The notes: a model not told the origin generated them from the sequence alone. Positions 12,407-26,251 are shown, numbered from the stretch's first letter. The stretch: 64,000 nt of DNA from Gyromitra esculenta (GCA_038503075.1 JBCAML010000006.1:1612001-1676000); one strand, 5' to 3'. Made by a program: numbers and translations.

Positions 12407-13649
12407 CATCATTTATTGGTGGCATGCGCACAGTGTGGATTTAACAATATTGATCAAGTATAAACGGCATGTATAGAGATATCAATGTGTTTGCGAGTGG
12501 TACAAATGACGAACATCAAAAAAAACATCAGAAAAGTGAACAGCATGTGCTTTGGTCAAAACAAAAATAGAAAGTTCATAACCTCCTCCGTCCGCTTGCA
12601 CAACAATCTAGATAAATGAGAAAGAGCAAGGTTGGATAATGGCTTCAAATTAGAGTAAACGAAGGACAAATCTGGGATCCAGGCAAGCAATTATAAGGCT
12701 GATTCCCCGCCGGAGAAAATCATGTTTGCCTTCACTAGGAATAACAACCCTATGTAGAGTAGGGAACACTTAGTCTTGATCAAATCGCCTCTAATTTTAC
12801 CTAGTGAGTAATTTGATATCTCCACAGGCACTTGCAAAGACAAGCAGAATCCCACGTCATTCGCAACGATACCCCTCCTGTTTATCGTAGATATATCAAT
12901 CTACTTACCTTAGGCACCAGTCTCCCAGGGCCCAAATATTTAAAGAAAATTCGACCTTAATTCTAAAAGCAAAAAAGCGATTAACAGAAAGCTCGTCTGC
13001 TCCGATGGGGAGAGGTCACAGTTTACCGGATACGAGCCGGGGATTCGAATTGGCTTGCTGGGGGGATCAAGTTCAATACTATCCTGGGAACACTCAAAGT
13101 TACCCCATTGGGCTATGCTTTAGCTTTGATATTTGTTGATAAAAAAAAGGGGGCCATGAACTGGACTTTGAATTCCATAGGAACTAGGAGCTTGCGGTAT
13201 GTCATATATGTATGCTATTTTCTTCTCGGTAGATTTTGTAGGATAGGTTGAGATATTGTGAGAGCATTTTTAAGAAGGATGAAGAGCTTTGGTGTGGTTC
13301 TGCCAATAGCCGTTTCTTCGTCGACTTTGCTCAGGAGAACACTCTCCCTGAATTTCACATAGGAAAGACGATGGAAAGCTACTGGTAAATATCATTAATG
13401 TTGTCGAAGGAGATGATAAGTGCACGTGTTTTAATGCTTGCAAATTATGGTAAAATTCCGTCAAAGTGTGGCATTGCTGATATCGTAGTTTGCTAAGGTC
13501 AATGATAGTTCCTACGAAAAATTGGTACTACATGTATTGGTACTACATGTGCATATATATTCGACTACATAATGATATTGATCCCCCAGACACACCTCGA
13601 GGCAGCGGGCTACATGTAATTTTCACCTATCGAATGCTCAAAATCCCAG
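12407..13649. other. Intergenic spacer between two convergent genes
   Basis: An AT-rich stretch between the 3' ends of the prenyltransferase and methyltransferase genes. TACATGTA occurs at 13529 and 13611. A patch near 13010-13130 is faintly tRNA-like but does not fold as a tRNA. No gene is seen. Confidence 0.5.
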
Positions 13650-14583
13650 CTATGCCGAGGGTTTCATTAATCTGCCAACCACGTGGGGGATGATTTCCCA
13701 GGAAGGTTCCCCGTTCGGCACCTCCAGCTGATTCTTATCCCATTCTCCAGCAGCAGCGAGCATCTCATCTGTCGGGCGGTTTATGTGACATCCCGAAAGT
13801 AAATGAGGCCAGGCGAATTGATATGTCGCTGTTGGTATCGTTTAGTATTAGTAAATTATTCCCTCTAGTACGAGTTGGGTTACGAAAAGTAATACATTGA
13901 AATAGCCCCGTTAACCATGATTTTTTGTTCTTTACGTGTTCAAACACGAGCCATTGTCCGCCGGGTACCAGGAGATCATAAAGCGATGCTAAAGTCATAT
14001 CTAATACGGGAGTTGGAATAGAACACAAAACTTTAACGGTAAGGATCGTGTCTATAGATTCCGGAGTAATCCCAGCTTTACGCAGCTCGGCTGTATCCTG
14101 TGCACCACAGCAAATCACAGTGTAGAGATCTGATAGACCAGCAGCTTTGATATTCCGGTGAAGTTCAGGATGCATTTCGAGGCATGGTTCGACGCCATAG
14201 ATTTTGATGATTTTACTTTTGTCAAAGTGTTTGGCCGTTAGGCCGGTTCCTGGACTGTATCCCCTCCCTCATGACCAAATAAGTGAATGAAATAGATGAG
14301 GGTGAGTTAGGTGAGCGCCGTACCCAAGCTCCAAAACCACGCCGTGTGCTTGTTTTACGAGGGGACGAACATGGAGCGCATCTCCTTTGGCAGAGATCGG
14401 ACCAAGAAGAGACCAAAGACGGCTGAACCAGACGCCTCTGAATTCTGCAAATGATGAGGGTATTTCGAACCGAAGAGCGAAAGAAACAGCTGTGAGGAGA
14501 CCGGCGATGATGGAAATTGTCATAACCATGAAAGGCTGGACGACCAAATTTAGATATCGATGCAAGAGCTCGAAGAGACCCAT
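13650..14583 (-). CDS. Membrane-anchored class I SAM-dependent methyltransferase
   Basis: Exons 14324-14583, 13896-14254 and 13650-13828 give 265 residues in frame. An N-terminal hydrophobic helix (about residues 18-37, VMTISIIAGLLTAVSFAL) should anchor it to a membrane. The SAM-binding motif I is VVLELGPGTG, split by the first intron and followed by GVEPCLEMHP. A later strand-turn, LLVPGGQWLVFEHV, is typical of small-molecule or lipid methyltransferases of the METTL7/UbiE-like type. The last exon has LLSGCHINRPTDE and GEPSWEIIPHVVG, which resemble fungal members of this group. The substrate is unknown; a lipid or small hydrophobic molecule is a guess from the membrane anchor. It faces NUP188 across a 585-base shared upstream region. 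Confidence 0.82.
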
Positions 14584-15168
14584 GATTGAGGTTAGTAGTT
14601 GGGAGCTAGTAGCAGAGAGTTGGCGAGGCTGAAGAAGGTGCTGGAGCTATTCAAAGGGTAAGGTTGTTTCCAGTAGTCTCGTCACTAAGCGCAGCCTTAT
14701 TTGCTTATTTGGAGTCTACTCCGCGGAGGGGGCTAATTCCATTTTATATTTATTGAATTTGCTGCATTGTTTTGTTATTTCTTTGTTATTCCCCTTGTTT
14801 ACGGCTTTATTGGACGGAATGGGAAATCTCCTCTGGACTGAGACCATCGCTGCGCATTCCTCCGCTTTTGGTACACAGTTAGCGTTCAGGCGATTCTGAG
14901 CAGTCTCGTCGCCAGGCCTAACTTGTTAGGATTTTGAGCGATGTTATAGTGGACGACTAGAGCAGGCAGGGTAACTTATCGTCTTGGACCAAATTGGCTA
15001 GCCTTGTGCAAGGAAGTGCAGAGAACTCCGCGTGTGCGACGCAGAACGTAGACTCAACAAAGGCAGAACCCCAACCACGACAAACGAACGCGTCTTCCGC
15101 TGCAGAAAGGCGAAGGAGATTGGCCTTGAATTCTCCATAACCTTGACATATACCGAAATTGCCCCGCC
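14584..15168. promoter_or_regulatory. Divergent promoter region (methyltransferase / NUP188)
   Basis: 585 bases separate two start codons pointing away from each other, so the promoters of both genes must lie here. No specific factor site is claimed. Confidence 0.5.
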
Positions 15169-18100
15169 ATGCCACCCATATCTACCGATCTCGATTTCTT
15201 GAACGATGCGCTAAGAAATAGGACTCGTTTGCCGTGAGTGTGCTGACTATTTTGGTTGATTTTGGAAATCGCAGACTAATGCGCTGTGCTGTACTTATAG
15301 GTCATGGAAATCTACATTCGCACGACTCACGTCCTCATCACCCTCTTCCACATCGACAATAGCTTCCTTAACTGCGTTTTTAACATCACCGACATCGATA
15401 GATTCTCTTGCTAGTTGTTACGACCCTTTCCCTGCGCCCTCACCTGCGTCTAAAACGGACTTCGAGAAACGGACGGCTGCAATTAATTTCACGGCTGCAG
15501 ATCAGCCTAGCAGTAGCAGCGGCACCGACTCTGGGAATGCGTTACCAGGGATCGCAGAGCTTAAGGACGCGGCCTTGGAGCTCTCAAAGAACTTAGATAT
15601 CGATGAAGTTAGTGCGCTCAGGATTGTTGTGTTGGAATATCAGACCCGACCAGCAGCCAACCTGATAGCGTCAGATGCCAGCAACGGCCATGGAGCACAG
15701 GGTAGCTTTGATCCAGAACCCGAACTCAAGACTCGCGAGCTGGTTTCGGAATCGGAAAAGAAGGAGAATACGTTCTTGAGTAGGGTGAGCGTGTATATGA
15801 GTGAGAAGAGGTACATTATTAAAGTGGCGGCGTTTTTGGTGAGAGCTGCTATTTTGGCAGATAGAAAAGATAATATCTGGAGAGAAGTGGGTCGGAGATT
15901 TGCGGTAGAGGGGATTGTGGAGAAGGGTGGGCTTGCCGGAAAAGTTGTAGACGCGATCTCTCAGCGATGGCACCAAGAAACGAAGAATGGCGAAGGGTTG
16001 CCATCGTGGGTTAAAATACGTATGGAAGGAAGCGCACATCCAATTGCGTACAAATGGGAACAACAGGTAGGCTTGAGTTTTCGAGAGGATAGGCGGGATG
16101 TCGTTAAGATGAAAACTAACCTTCATAAATATTGAAAGACACTATGGGAAATAATACATCTGTTACAACTGCTTTTTGTGATTTTATACAAGTCGTTGGA
16201 GGAAAGCAGTGCCACTTTGGTCACCAAATGGTTTAATTTGATGAGAGAAACCGCCTTTCTCTCATTCCGGAACTACGTATGTGTTCCCCAAGCTCTGTCT
16301 CGGTGGTAGTAGTTGCTAACCCGATATTTAGATCCCATTTCCCGAGGCATTTGAAATCACCAACCTTTATAAATACGCCATTCCCCTCACCTCTATTGTT
16401 TCCACAACTCTCCTCCAACACCCTAAAGTCGAAAAGCACATTCAACAGGAATTCGCCCGTACATTCTCCAACGAGTCCTCCACGACACCCCCGGTCTCTG
16501 GCCCTGCTGCAGGTGCCTCACGTAGACCCGAACCAGCAATTAGCGAGCACAGCTTTTACATCGAGAATCCAGGCGCGATCAAAGCCGTCACAAATTGTTT
16601 CCATAGCACCATGGGCGCTGCTGGAGCTGCCATCCCCGGATTTGGATGGGCATTAATACTGCTCGAGATCATTAATTTTGTGAGAATCTCTCAGGAAATT
16701 GACGACGCAGATCCTTTTGCCCCTAGTAGTGGGCGTGTGGAGAGGCGTCCGACTGTGGAGATGTATGAGAATGTCTTGGCGAACTTGTTTGAGGGACCAG
16801 TGGAAAAGGAGACGAAGGCGCTTGCTATTTCGACTACTCGGGATGCGCTAGAATCGATTGTTCTTATGATCGAGCCCTCGGGCGCCGCGGGTGAGGCGTT
16901 TCTGGGTGCTAAGTTCTGGATCGAGTCGGAGGAGGACGGAAGCAGGATGAAGAACGTCCTAGCAAGCCTTGCTAGGAAAGCATTGCCTGACCTGAGCCTT
17001 ACTGGTGAAGTCCTCATGACTGTTCTCTTGGCCCATGATCTCCAGTACAAAGACCTACCGGAGTACCAGAAGTTCCTGGAAGATGAAGCAGAGCGGCAAG
17101 GCGAAGACCCCTCAGGATGGACTGGTGGCCCGGCTGCAAGATTCACAAAACAAGAATCTGCACTGCGGTTCCTCCGGCGGGCAAAAAATCGATTCCCTTA
17201 TGAGCCGCTCTTGTTTCTGAAGCTTGTTAGGGGAATTGCTACGGAGGGCGCATATGTGTGTGATTATTTGACACAAATGGACACATACACCCAAGTGCTA
17301 CCTCAAGGTTTCGGAGACTACGATGTTGACGACGAAGACTCGGATGTTACGAAGATCCAACTTACCAATGATCTGCTTGTGTTCGCTCCCAGGGATGGTG
17401 GTGTTTTTGAAGATGAATACTCTTCAAAGGGTGGAATTGTTATCCCAGCAGGCACAATCGGCGAGATCACATCTACTGGTGGTAGTCGGCCGGTTGTGGC
17501 ATGGAAGCACCAATATAATGTGTTCCCACTCTTCGGCAGAGTTCTTGAGTATGCTTTAATCGGGGATGGGACGGAATCAGGCCCACGGCAAGTGATGGCC
17601 GGAGAACTAGGTACCGGAGAGACCGTCACTGAGATTGTCGGATTATTGACCATGTTGATCGCTTCCGGCACCGCCGACTCTAGAAAAGGTCCTGAAGGGT
17701 TTGATATCGCCCGTATCTTAGAGGAGGCGAGTGACATTGTTGGACGAAGCCGGGATGTAGTTTCAATTATCTTTGATCTTTTGGAAGCAGGACTACAATC
17801 CGCGGCGCGATCCACGAATATCCAGAAATCGACTGATTTCATTGTTGCAGCGCTGCAATTCATGGATGCTCTCATTCCGATCTTGCCTGGTAGGGTATGG
17901 CCTTTTATTGCGCGAAGTACGATCTTAGAACGACATGGTCGCGGAGGAGCGTTTGTGAGCATAATTTCGGCGGTGGAGGTCGTGCGTGGGGACTATGAAT
18001 TCACGATTAACTGCCTAAACCTGTTTGAACATCTCGTGGAAGAGGCGGTTCAGAGTAGCGTGGTGAATATGGGAGGTAGCAGAAGTTTAATGTTGGCTTC

Positions 18101-20930
18101 CATGGCCTCAAATACAACAACAAGGTCTGGTGTTAGTATTGCGGTTCAGAGAGAGATCTTGATGAGCTGGACTAGAGTCACTGTGGACGTATTTGAGAGC
18201 TATAGAGGGTGGAAGTATGTCAACCGAGAACAAAGGTTAGACATCGGTCGTCGCATTGCAAGAATATTCTCAACTATCCTTGTGAAAGTCTATGGCGTCG
18301 ACGATTCGACGGATGTAAACTCGAAGATTACAAGTGTTTTAGCACCTAGTGCCGAACATCTTGTAAAAGTCTTCCTTTCGGAGAGTGCGAATGAACTTCC
18401 TATGGAACCGATTGTTGGTGCAATCAATGATGGCCTCGCTACGCCAGAGACTAGTCTTCATCTTAGATCTTTGAATGGGTGGATTGAGCATGTTGAGGCA
18501 ATAGTTAAGTTCTCGGAGATTTGTGTCCGTGTCAGAGGATATCTAGAGTGAGTTTCTATTGTCTCCGTTTAATCATTAACGCTGGATGATTACTGACCCA
18601 GAAATCTGCTAGTCTACCCCCCTCGCAGTTGGAAAAACAACTTTACGGTGGTGCGGCGCCATTGGCAAAACTGTATGCTACCCATGACCGATATAGACTA
18701 CCTGTTCTCGAATTATTTGAAAGCATGGTTGTTGCGTTCGGTACGGCACTAGATGAACCGCCGTCCTTACTTGGGCATCTCGGAGCAGAATGCGCCAACC
18801 ACTTCGCCACAGTATTGAGGAGCTTGGACAGATCGTTCGATGACGAATTGATTGAATCGCGGATATGGGGGTTCGTGTCTGCTGTTGTAAGCAACAAACA
18901 ACAAGGGCTGTCAATACTATTACTCCGTGGGGAGACTCTGTGGAAAGGTGGCCTCAGCACTAGAGACAAACAACCAAAGAAGTCATTGCTATCTATAGCC
19001 CTAGATTCTTTATCAGACATCGATAAATTGTCTGCTGGAAAGGCTTTGGCAATGCTCGAGGCTGTAGCCCTGTCACAAAATTTCTGGAGTCTTGCAATGG
19101 ATGATCTAGGGAAACACCCCAAGTTCATCAAGGCCATTACAAACCACGTAGAGTCCCTGACCATCGAATTCCTACCAGCAGACTCGAAAGAAATAATCAC
19201 AGAGAAGGCGAACAAGGTTGCTGTGGCGGCATGTATAGCGCAAATTCTCGCGATGCATCTTCACTCGCGACAACCGTCAACGCGCGGTGGCTTTGTCAAG
19301 GAGCTCATTCCCAAACTGAGATTTTACTTCGAGAAGGCTGTCAAGATCAGTGGATATAGGGCTTCGCTGCATGGGCACCTTCAGAAGAACTTTGAGGAAA
19401 AATGGCCTAGTCTAACACTGATGAAGTTGAAGAAGACTAGACTACGGAGGAGAGAGTATGGTCCCCGCTACTTCTACGATATGGAGCTTGCTGGAAAGGT
19501 ATTGGGATTTGACCCAAGCTGGGGTGGAAGGGCAGACGGTTATGCAAGTGAGGTAGAGCAGGCGAATTTGAATTTGTCTTTGGTAGACTCTCAAGTGGTA
19601 AGTTAAAACCCCTTTAAAGTGGCGGGAACTTTCATTAACTGGTTGTTTTTAGGTACTGCTGAGAGCATGGAAACTCTTGGCTATGGAGCTGTGTGATTTT
19701 GTTTCAAGCTCTAAGGAGCTGGAACAGCCGTTGATTGAAGTTGTTGAGAGCTGTCTGACAGCAAACATTGAGACTGGTCTTCCTTCGCCGATCTTTAAGA
19801 CTATTGTCTGTGAGCGAGCAGAATTCGCATTCGTTATCCTACGCAGGCTTCAGCAAGCCATTCCAGGAGCCAATGCCGCAAGTCAATTTGACCGTATTCT
19901 GGAACTGGCATGGAATGCAATCGTCAATTCAGCCCCAGAGTTTAGATTGGCCCTCGCAACGGCAGATGTGACTTATTACCGGTCTTTGTTGCGGATACTT
20001 TATATCGCACTTCACTCAAATGCCGCTAAGGCTAAACAATCGACAAAAATGGCCTACATGATTCTCGATATCCTAGATCTCGTTGTTACTAAGGGTTTCA
20101 GGGATTTAGCTACAGCTGCGCATGCCTACCCTAGCACTACAAATCCTGAGGATATTGCACTTGTTACCGCAATATTGCAAGCTGCTCTGAAGCTAAACGG
20201 GATTGAAGTAATTCATGGTGGGTTGAGCTCACACATAGGAGATAACGGGACGATCAGAGCTGCGACTACACTCTTTTCTTGGGCGGAGCAGTTGGGTAGT
20301 GATGGCGATCCAGTCTACGGAGAACTGAGTGCGCTGTTCCTTCTGCAGCTATCTTCCGTGCCTGTGATTGCCGAACAGCTTGCTGTCGAGGGAATACTTG
20401 AACTCTTAATCAACAGCTCTTTGTCAGCTAAGATCCGACAAGGTGTCTCGCCAACGTCTGAGCCAAGGCTGTACGCCATCTGGAATAGAGGGCTGCTCCC
20501 CATTGCGCTGAATCTTCTAACTCACATTGGCCCGAGGATCGCGAGGGAAGTCGTAGCATTCCTGCAATACTTCGGACCTCAGTTGGAGAACACCATTACT
20601 TCGTGGCAGAGCCACAGCGTCGTCACCTTGTCATCTGTTAACGAAGCTACCACGATCGTGATGCTCATGACAATCATGGGCAGGATGGGAATCAAAGTCG
20701 GCACCGAGGCGAGTGGACAGGGCCTAAAGTTCGATAAAGCTGCTCTCATAGAGTCGGTGGATTATCTTCTCAGCCATAGGAACTTCCTCAAGACGCTCAT
20801 TGTGCCGACAAACGCGGAAGAGGAGGAGATGACAAAGAAAGGGGACGAGGAAAACGAATTGATTGAAAGGGTTACAAATGGGATGACAGTGTTGCAGGGG
20901 CTTTTGACAGAAGATGAAGCCGAGGAGTAG
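15169..20930 (+). CDS. NUP188: Nucleoporin Nup188
   Basis: Six exons: 15169-15233, 15301-16066, 16193-16276, 16332-18547, 18613-19597 and 19653-20930. They give 1797 residues, close to the expected fungal size. Nup188 is a large alpha-helical scaffold protein of the nuclear pore inner ring, paralogous to Nup192, and binds Nic96 and Pom152. The call rests on the length, the almost wholly helical-repeat composition and an N-terminal region with LRNRTRLP and SWKSTFARL. A non-helical insert around residues 648-715 (IQLTNDLLVFAPRDGG, GTIGEITSTGG, NVFPLFGRVLEYAL) matches the SH3-like domain that interrupts the Nup188 solenoid. The exon 4/5 junction uses the acceptor at 18611-18612; the earlier AG at 18599-18600 would break the frame. 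The C-terminus is acidic (LLTEDEAEE). It starts opposite the methyltransferase gene and is followed in the same direction by CSN2. Confidence 0.9.
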
Positions 20931-21602
20931 AACCGAGGAATGATTATGGAGTTTAATGAAGTTATTATCGAAGGCGCGCGAAGAGGCATGGGGATATACT
21001 GTATCTGATTTCTGGGTTGCGTTTTCGTGCGGTGATAGAGCTGGCTATTGTACACTAGAAAAAATGTATGGGAGTGAGAATGCATGATGATAATGATATA
21101 GCAACATGTATATGTACAAAGCAAGTTTTTGATATTTGAAGCCCTACGGTAAATATCGCATGCGTGAAGTCTATTAAGATCCTCACCTATATCAAGTGAC
21201 TACCAAGTTCTGTATGGAACCGTTTATTCCTTCTTTGTTTTTCTAGAGTTTCTCATTTAGAGTTGAATCACTTGTTAAGGTCATAAACTCTCACTCGGTG
21301 AAAATCCTCCCGTTTCTTGCAGCTAAAGGTCGAATATCAGAAAGGGATAGAGTTGATCTGAATTACATGTATATTACCCACAGAGTATGCGAAATTACAT
21401 TTGGAGTTCTGTTTTGGTTGGTACAGCTTTACGTGTCCCGTTTTGGGTTAGTTACCCGGTCATAAACACAGGTGCACGGACCAACAGTAGCCGCGCCGCT
21501 CAGCAACAGCCTCCAAAGGAAGCTTCCCCGCCATATCCCCCACTATCTAGCAGCTATCAGCACTCGCCTTTACGTCACAGATCTCGTAACCAACAATTCA
21601 AG
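20931..21602. other. Intergenic spacer, NUP188 3' end to CSN2 5' end
   Basis: 672 bases holding the 3' flank of NUP188 and the promoter of CSN2. TACATGTA is at 21364. No gene is seen. Confidence 0.5.
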
Positions 21603-23301
21603 ATGTCTGACGATGACTTCATGCTCGAGTCCGACCAGGAGGATTATGAGTTCGATTACGAGACTGAGGGCGAGGATGAATCTCCAGATGTGGACGTCGA
21701 GAACCGCTACTACAACGCTAAGCAGATGAAGCAGAGCGATCCACAGGGGGCTATAGATGAGTTTCTAAGTGTAGTATCACTAGAGAAGGAGAAAGGAGAC
21801 TGGTGTGTTTGGATATAGTGAGGTTGAAATTCGAAAGTGGGTGCTGATAGCTTGTGGTGTGGTTTAGGGGATTTAAAGGTCTGAAGCAGGCTATAAAGCT
21901 AGAGTTTAAGCTGAAACAACACGAGAAGGTACAATAAATTTCTTTCAACATCTAGGGAAAGACTATGTATTGATTCTTTCATAATGTGGAAAATAGGCGG
22001 TAGAACACTATGCTGAACTTCTCACTTACATCCGCTCCGCCGTAACCCGTAACTATTCGGAAAAATCTCTTAATAACATGCTCGATTATATTTCCTCCTC
22101 GAGTGACCCAGAGGACATGCCATACATGGAGAAATTTTACGATATGACTCTCGACGCTTTCCAAGGCACCAACAACGAACGGCTATGGCTGAAGACGAAT
22201 ATCAAGTTGGCAAAGCTGTGGTTGGACCGCAAAGAGTATAGCCGTCTTACCAGGAACGTTAGGCTACTGCATCAAGCTTGCCAGAGGCCGGACGGGACAG
22301 ATGATCCCTCAAAAGGAACGTATCTTCTCGAGGTCTATGCTATTGAGATCCAGATGTACTCAGAAACGGGTAACAATAAAAAGCTAAAGGTAGGAGATAT
22401 TCCACGAGGGTTTCAAGTTATCGGGGCTAATTGGGGTCAAGGCTTTGTACAACAAATCATTGCGGGTTAGATCAGCTGTCCCTCACCCAAGGATCATGGG
22501 AATCATTCGAGAATGTGGAGGGAAAATGCATATGAACGAAGGTAAATATTTTGATTTCGCCTGATACCTATGGCACCCATTTTTAACTTATTATCTAGAA
22601 AACTGGAAGGATGCACAAAGCGATTTCTTCGAATCATTCCGCAACTACGACGAGGCAGGATCATTACAAAGGATCCAAGTCTTGAAATACTTAGTTTTGG
22701 CCAGTATGCTCATGAAGTCTGAAATTAATCCGTTCGAATCACAAGAGACAAAACCGTTCGTGAAGAATCTCCACTTTCACACATACGCGAACTAATTTGT
22801 TGTAGATACAAAACCGACCCTCGCATCGTGGCAATGACTGACCTGGTTGAGGCCTACCAACGTAATGAAATCCACAGATACGAATCCATCCTTGAAAAGA
22901 ACAAAGATGACATACTCTCGGATCCGTTCATCCGCGAACACATCGACGAGGTCACTCGCAACATCCGCACAGAAGCTCTCCTGAAGTTAATTGCGCCATT
23001 CACACGTTTCACACTCGACTTCATCGCGCGGCAGCTGCGTATCGCTATCCCAGAGGTGCAAGAGATTCTTGGGTTTCTTATCCTCGATAAGAAGATTCGT
23101 GGTAAAATCAATCAGGAGAAGGGAACCGTGCAGATCGAGAGCAATGTCGACGCAGAACGGATGCGCGCCATGAAGGAATGGTCATCAGCATTAGACAGGC
23201 TTTCGAATACACTCTTTAGCGATGGAGAAGGTTTTAAGTCAGAAGATAACACTCATCTGGGAGGCGGGCCGTCGTCTGCACTTTTCGAAGGCCGGCGGTA
23301 G
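21603..23301 (+). CDS. CSN2: COP9 signalosome subunit 2
   Basis: Exons 21603-21802, 21868-21928, 21997-22389, 22442-22541, 22599-22755 and 22806-23301 give 468 residues. CSN2 is a scaffold subunit of the COP9 signalosome, which removes Nedd8 from cullin-RING ubiquitin ligases in nucleus and cytoplasm. The acidic N-terminus ([20 protein letters not shown]) is diagnostic. It is followed by [23 protein letters not shown]-like helices ([30 protein letters not shown]) and [22 protein letters not shown]-terminal PCI domain lies at about residues 320-410 ([39 protein letters not shown]). The donor of intron 5 (GTTCGT) is unusual, but the resulting [15 protein letters not shown] join is the family sequence. 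Confidence is high because the whole length aligns with remembered family members. Confidence 0.95.
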
Positions 23302-24083
23302 ACTAGTGTATGAAACGATAATGGGATTTCATGTTATAAAACCACACTAAAGATGGGGCGAGGATGATTAGACACTCTCTATAATACTATTGTATTAGAG
23401 GAGAGATGGGTTGGAGTCTAATTTTGCCAGATTTTGTCACGAGGGAACGAATAAAAACAACGATGAACATTGTAAAAAGTGGCACTTTACTCTCATGGCC
23501 CCGGGCTCGGGGTTTCCCGCATAAAAGTTTCCGCACTTTGTATTAATTGTGAATCGTCATTCGGGATCGAATTACGAATGTCTGTATGACTAAATTTGTC
23601 TTTGGTCTTCAAAAGTGTCACTTGAATCACACGATGTTTGGTTCATCGGATCTTTGTTAGCACGGTACGCAAATGAGGGATGATCGTGAATATTGTAGGA
23701 AAGTCTGTAGAGAGCACTTAATTCCCGCCCAGGGCGAGGCAATTGATTTACCTTAGCTAATCTGTAGTGCGAATCGACCATCGAAGGGCTGGGCTATATC
23801 GCCGTTACAGGTGGGGCTTGAGTCTTTGTCTCCTGGGTCCTACGGCAGTCTGAGACCACTACGGCCGCCTCAGATACCAATGCTTGCGGCCCAAATACGC
23901 ATCCATAGTATCAGGAAGCTTCTTAAACAGTTTCGAAATTCGTTCGAGTGATCTCGCATGCTTTCGGATTTGCACCCCACTATACACTGTGGAAGTCCTA
24001 CCTGCATCATACACATCTACATCAATACCTCGAGCATCATCAAGAACACGTCTCAATCCCCGCGGCTTGATCGAAGTGGTTAT
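23302..24083. other. Intergenic spacer before the first RRM-like paralogue
   Basis: 782 bases with no recognisable gene; open frames here lack domain features. It presumably contains the CSN2 terminator and the promoter of the next gene. Confidence 0.5.
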
Positions 24084-25531
24084 ATGATGCTCCAACTCAT
24101 CGCTGATCAGAAGAAGTTGCTGAAACTTGCATCTGGTCTTCAATTAGAGCTTGATTCCTTGATGCAAGACATTAAATCGCATCCTCGCGAGCTCAACGAA
24201 GCCACCAGCTCTTCATTCATCGATGGGATCCTCCACTTTCTTAGTGAAGCTATGGGTATGGCTGAGGCCAAGAGTCATCAATCTCTCAGAAGTGCTCACC
24301 AACATGCGTTAGTCAGGTTGACAAATATCAATCACGGTACGCCTTCAGCTGATAATCGGCTCTTATTGCAATGAAACTAATGCCGTATGATAAAAAAATG
24401 TAGGTCCTGGGCCTGAGCTTCATGCAAGAAGAAAGAGGTCAAGTGCTGCTAAGGTATCCCTTCCGCATACTACTGATCGTCCGACTATTTCTGCCTTTAC
24501 GGGTATTCCTCTTAGAATGGCTCAATTTTCTATGCGTCCCCCATTAGCGACTCAAAATCCTAATGTCAATCGAAAAGCCTGGGGTCCTGTGGACTCTATT
24601 AACTGTAAGATATTCACTTTTTTTTTTCTTTCTATCTTGAAGTATCAATGAGTTTTACTGACAAGAACCTAATACTACATGTAGTTACTTACCGTGGACT
24701 ATGGCTCACTAATGCGCCACTTGAGGCAACGCCAACACAGCTCTCGAGACAAATCTGCGGAGGCCCATTGGAGGCACTAATTCGGTTTCCAAATATCGCA
24801 AAAGCTAATTCCAGTTATCTTATCATCTTCCTTCATCCGGGAGCCGCCACTGCATTTATGGCCTTTGCAAATACGGAAATGGGTAGGTTTCGCTTCCCTG
24901 GAAAAAATCAGAGCTACATCGAATGGAGTAGCCAAAGGACCACCATTCACCCAGGTGCGCCCAATGATGCTGAGAATTTGAGTAACCCACCAAGGCGTGT
25001 TCTACTCTTTCACAACTACCCTGGTCACATTGTGGACAGGTCCGATGTGTTGCACAAGTTGAAACTCGTGGAAAGGAAATTTCTTCACAAGTATACTGTG
25101 GACGAATATGAGGTCTCTTCGGACGGAAAAGAGGCGTGCCTGGTTTTCAATATGATTGAGGCAGCTGTGGCGGTTATGGCACACTTTAATTTTGGATTAC
25201 TTGGCCCCGAATTTAACGCTTGCCAGATAGAATTTGGCAAGGATGTTTGTGATCGCCCAATCCCAGTCTTAAGTCAGTATTTATTTCTCGCTCATCTTCT
25301 CCAGGTAGAGCTAATGTTGTGGTGATAGACACTGCTAGTCAGCCCCGTTACACTAGTGCTCCCTGCCCAGCTATTGCGTCCGCTTCCTCGGGCACTCAAA
25401 AAGCTCCTACTAGGACTTCGGTTGCTACCCATTCCATGATCACAGCATTTTCTCCGAAAGGGAATAGAATTCAACCCTCATCCAGGCGCTTGGATTGGGC
25501 TAATATGAGTTTTAGCGATGATTCGACCTGA
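24084..25531 (+). CDS. RRM-like family paralogue A
   Basis: Exons 24084-24336, 24404-24604, 24685-25272 and 25305-25531 give 422 residues (421 from the second ATG at 24087). Residues 1-65 form a helical module (LLKLASGLQLELDSLM, FIDGILHFLSEAMGM) shared with the genes at 26252 and 38581. A variable linker follows. The third exon encodes two alpha/beta modules resembling RNA-recognition motifs. The first has GLWLTNAP, ICGGPLEALIRFP and SYLIIFLHPGAATAFMAF. The second has RRVLLFHNYPG, EACLVFNMIEAAVAVM and FGKDVCDRP. The tail is Ser/Pro-rich (SFSDDST). All three introns are phase 1 at domain borders. Binding to RNA is plausible from the fold pattern, but no function is known to me and canonical RNP aromatics are not obvious. 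The last intron, 25273-25304, is only 32 bases with a GTCAGT donor, so that junction is the weakest. Confidence 0.72.
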
Positions 25532-26251
25532 CGGGAGATCGGGATTTTGGAACTGAGCTTTGGCCTCTTCCCCCTTAAAAAAAAAATTTAAGTTGTTGAA
25601 GAACTTTGTTGTGTAACTTTAGAAATAATTTGCATTTAAATAAAGTGAAGCATTAACAATCGACGATAGCGGCGATTTCAAGTTACAGCTGGATAGAAAC
25701 CTTCATGTGTGCAATGGGGTGCTGCCTGAATGGAGGGGGCTACCTGGATTCAACACGCCTGCAGTTGAAGCAACTTGATAGCATTTCGTCTATACTGGGT
25801 TTCTTGACAGGTTTGATGTATACGTAGTGTCTTTTAGCAGACGGTAATTCGGAATCCTCGGTGGGGTCTCTCCCCATCGGACTTAACGGAGTTTTTATTG
25901 ACTTCCTTGGTTAATTTGAGTGTATTTTATTGCATAGGATTTGCTCTCGCCCAACGGGTGTCTCGTGGGTTTTCCTAGTGGGAGGCGAGGTTCAATTTAA
26001 GCGAGTGATTTTCTATGATTTTCTGCAGTTCCCCGATTAGATGCGTGGTGATTGGAAACTCTGGCATAGAATGGACAATGTAATACTATGGTTCATTTAC
26101 AGAACATTTCAAGCTTGTCCCCGCCCCACTACTTCGTTTGTCTCTACGTTCCCACCTTCCATTCACACTCTCTCGCACGCCACACCCACAGGTGGAGTGG
26201 AATCTTGGCCTCAAATCTTACCACCAACTACTACACCAAAAGCAGATCACC
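25532..26251. other. Spacer between paralogues A and B
   Basis: 720 bases, AT-rich, with no recognised gene. No obvious duplicated remnant of the neighbouring paralogues was seen by eye. Confidence 0.45.

Noticed and set aside
13010..13135. tRNA-like stretch (TTCGAAT T-loop and a D-loop-like AGCCCAATGGGGTAA on the minus strand)
   Set aside because: The acceptor ends do not pair and no proper anticodon arm forms; at best a decayed tRNA fragment.
17318..17962. 214-codon open frame on the minus strand
   Set aside because: Antisense shadow of NUP188 exon 4.
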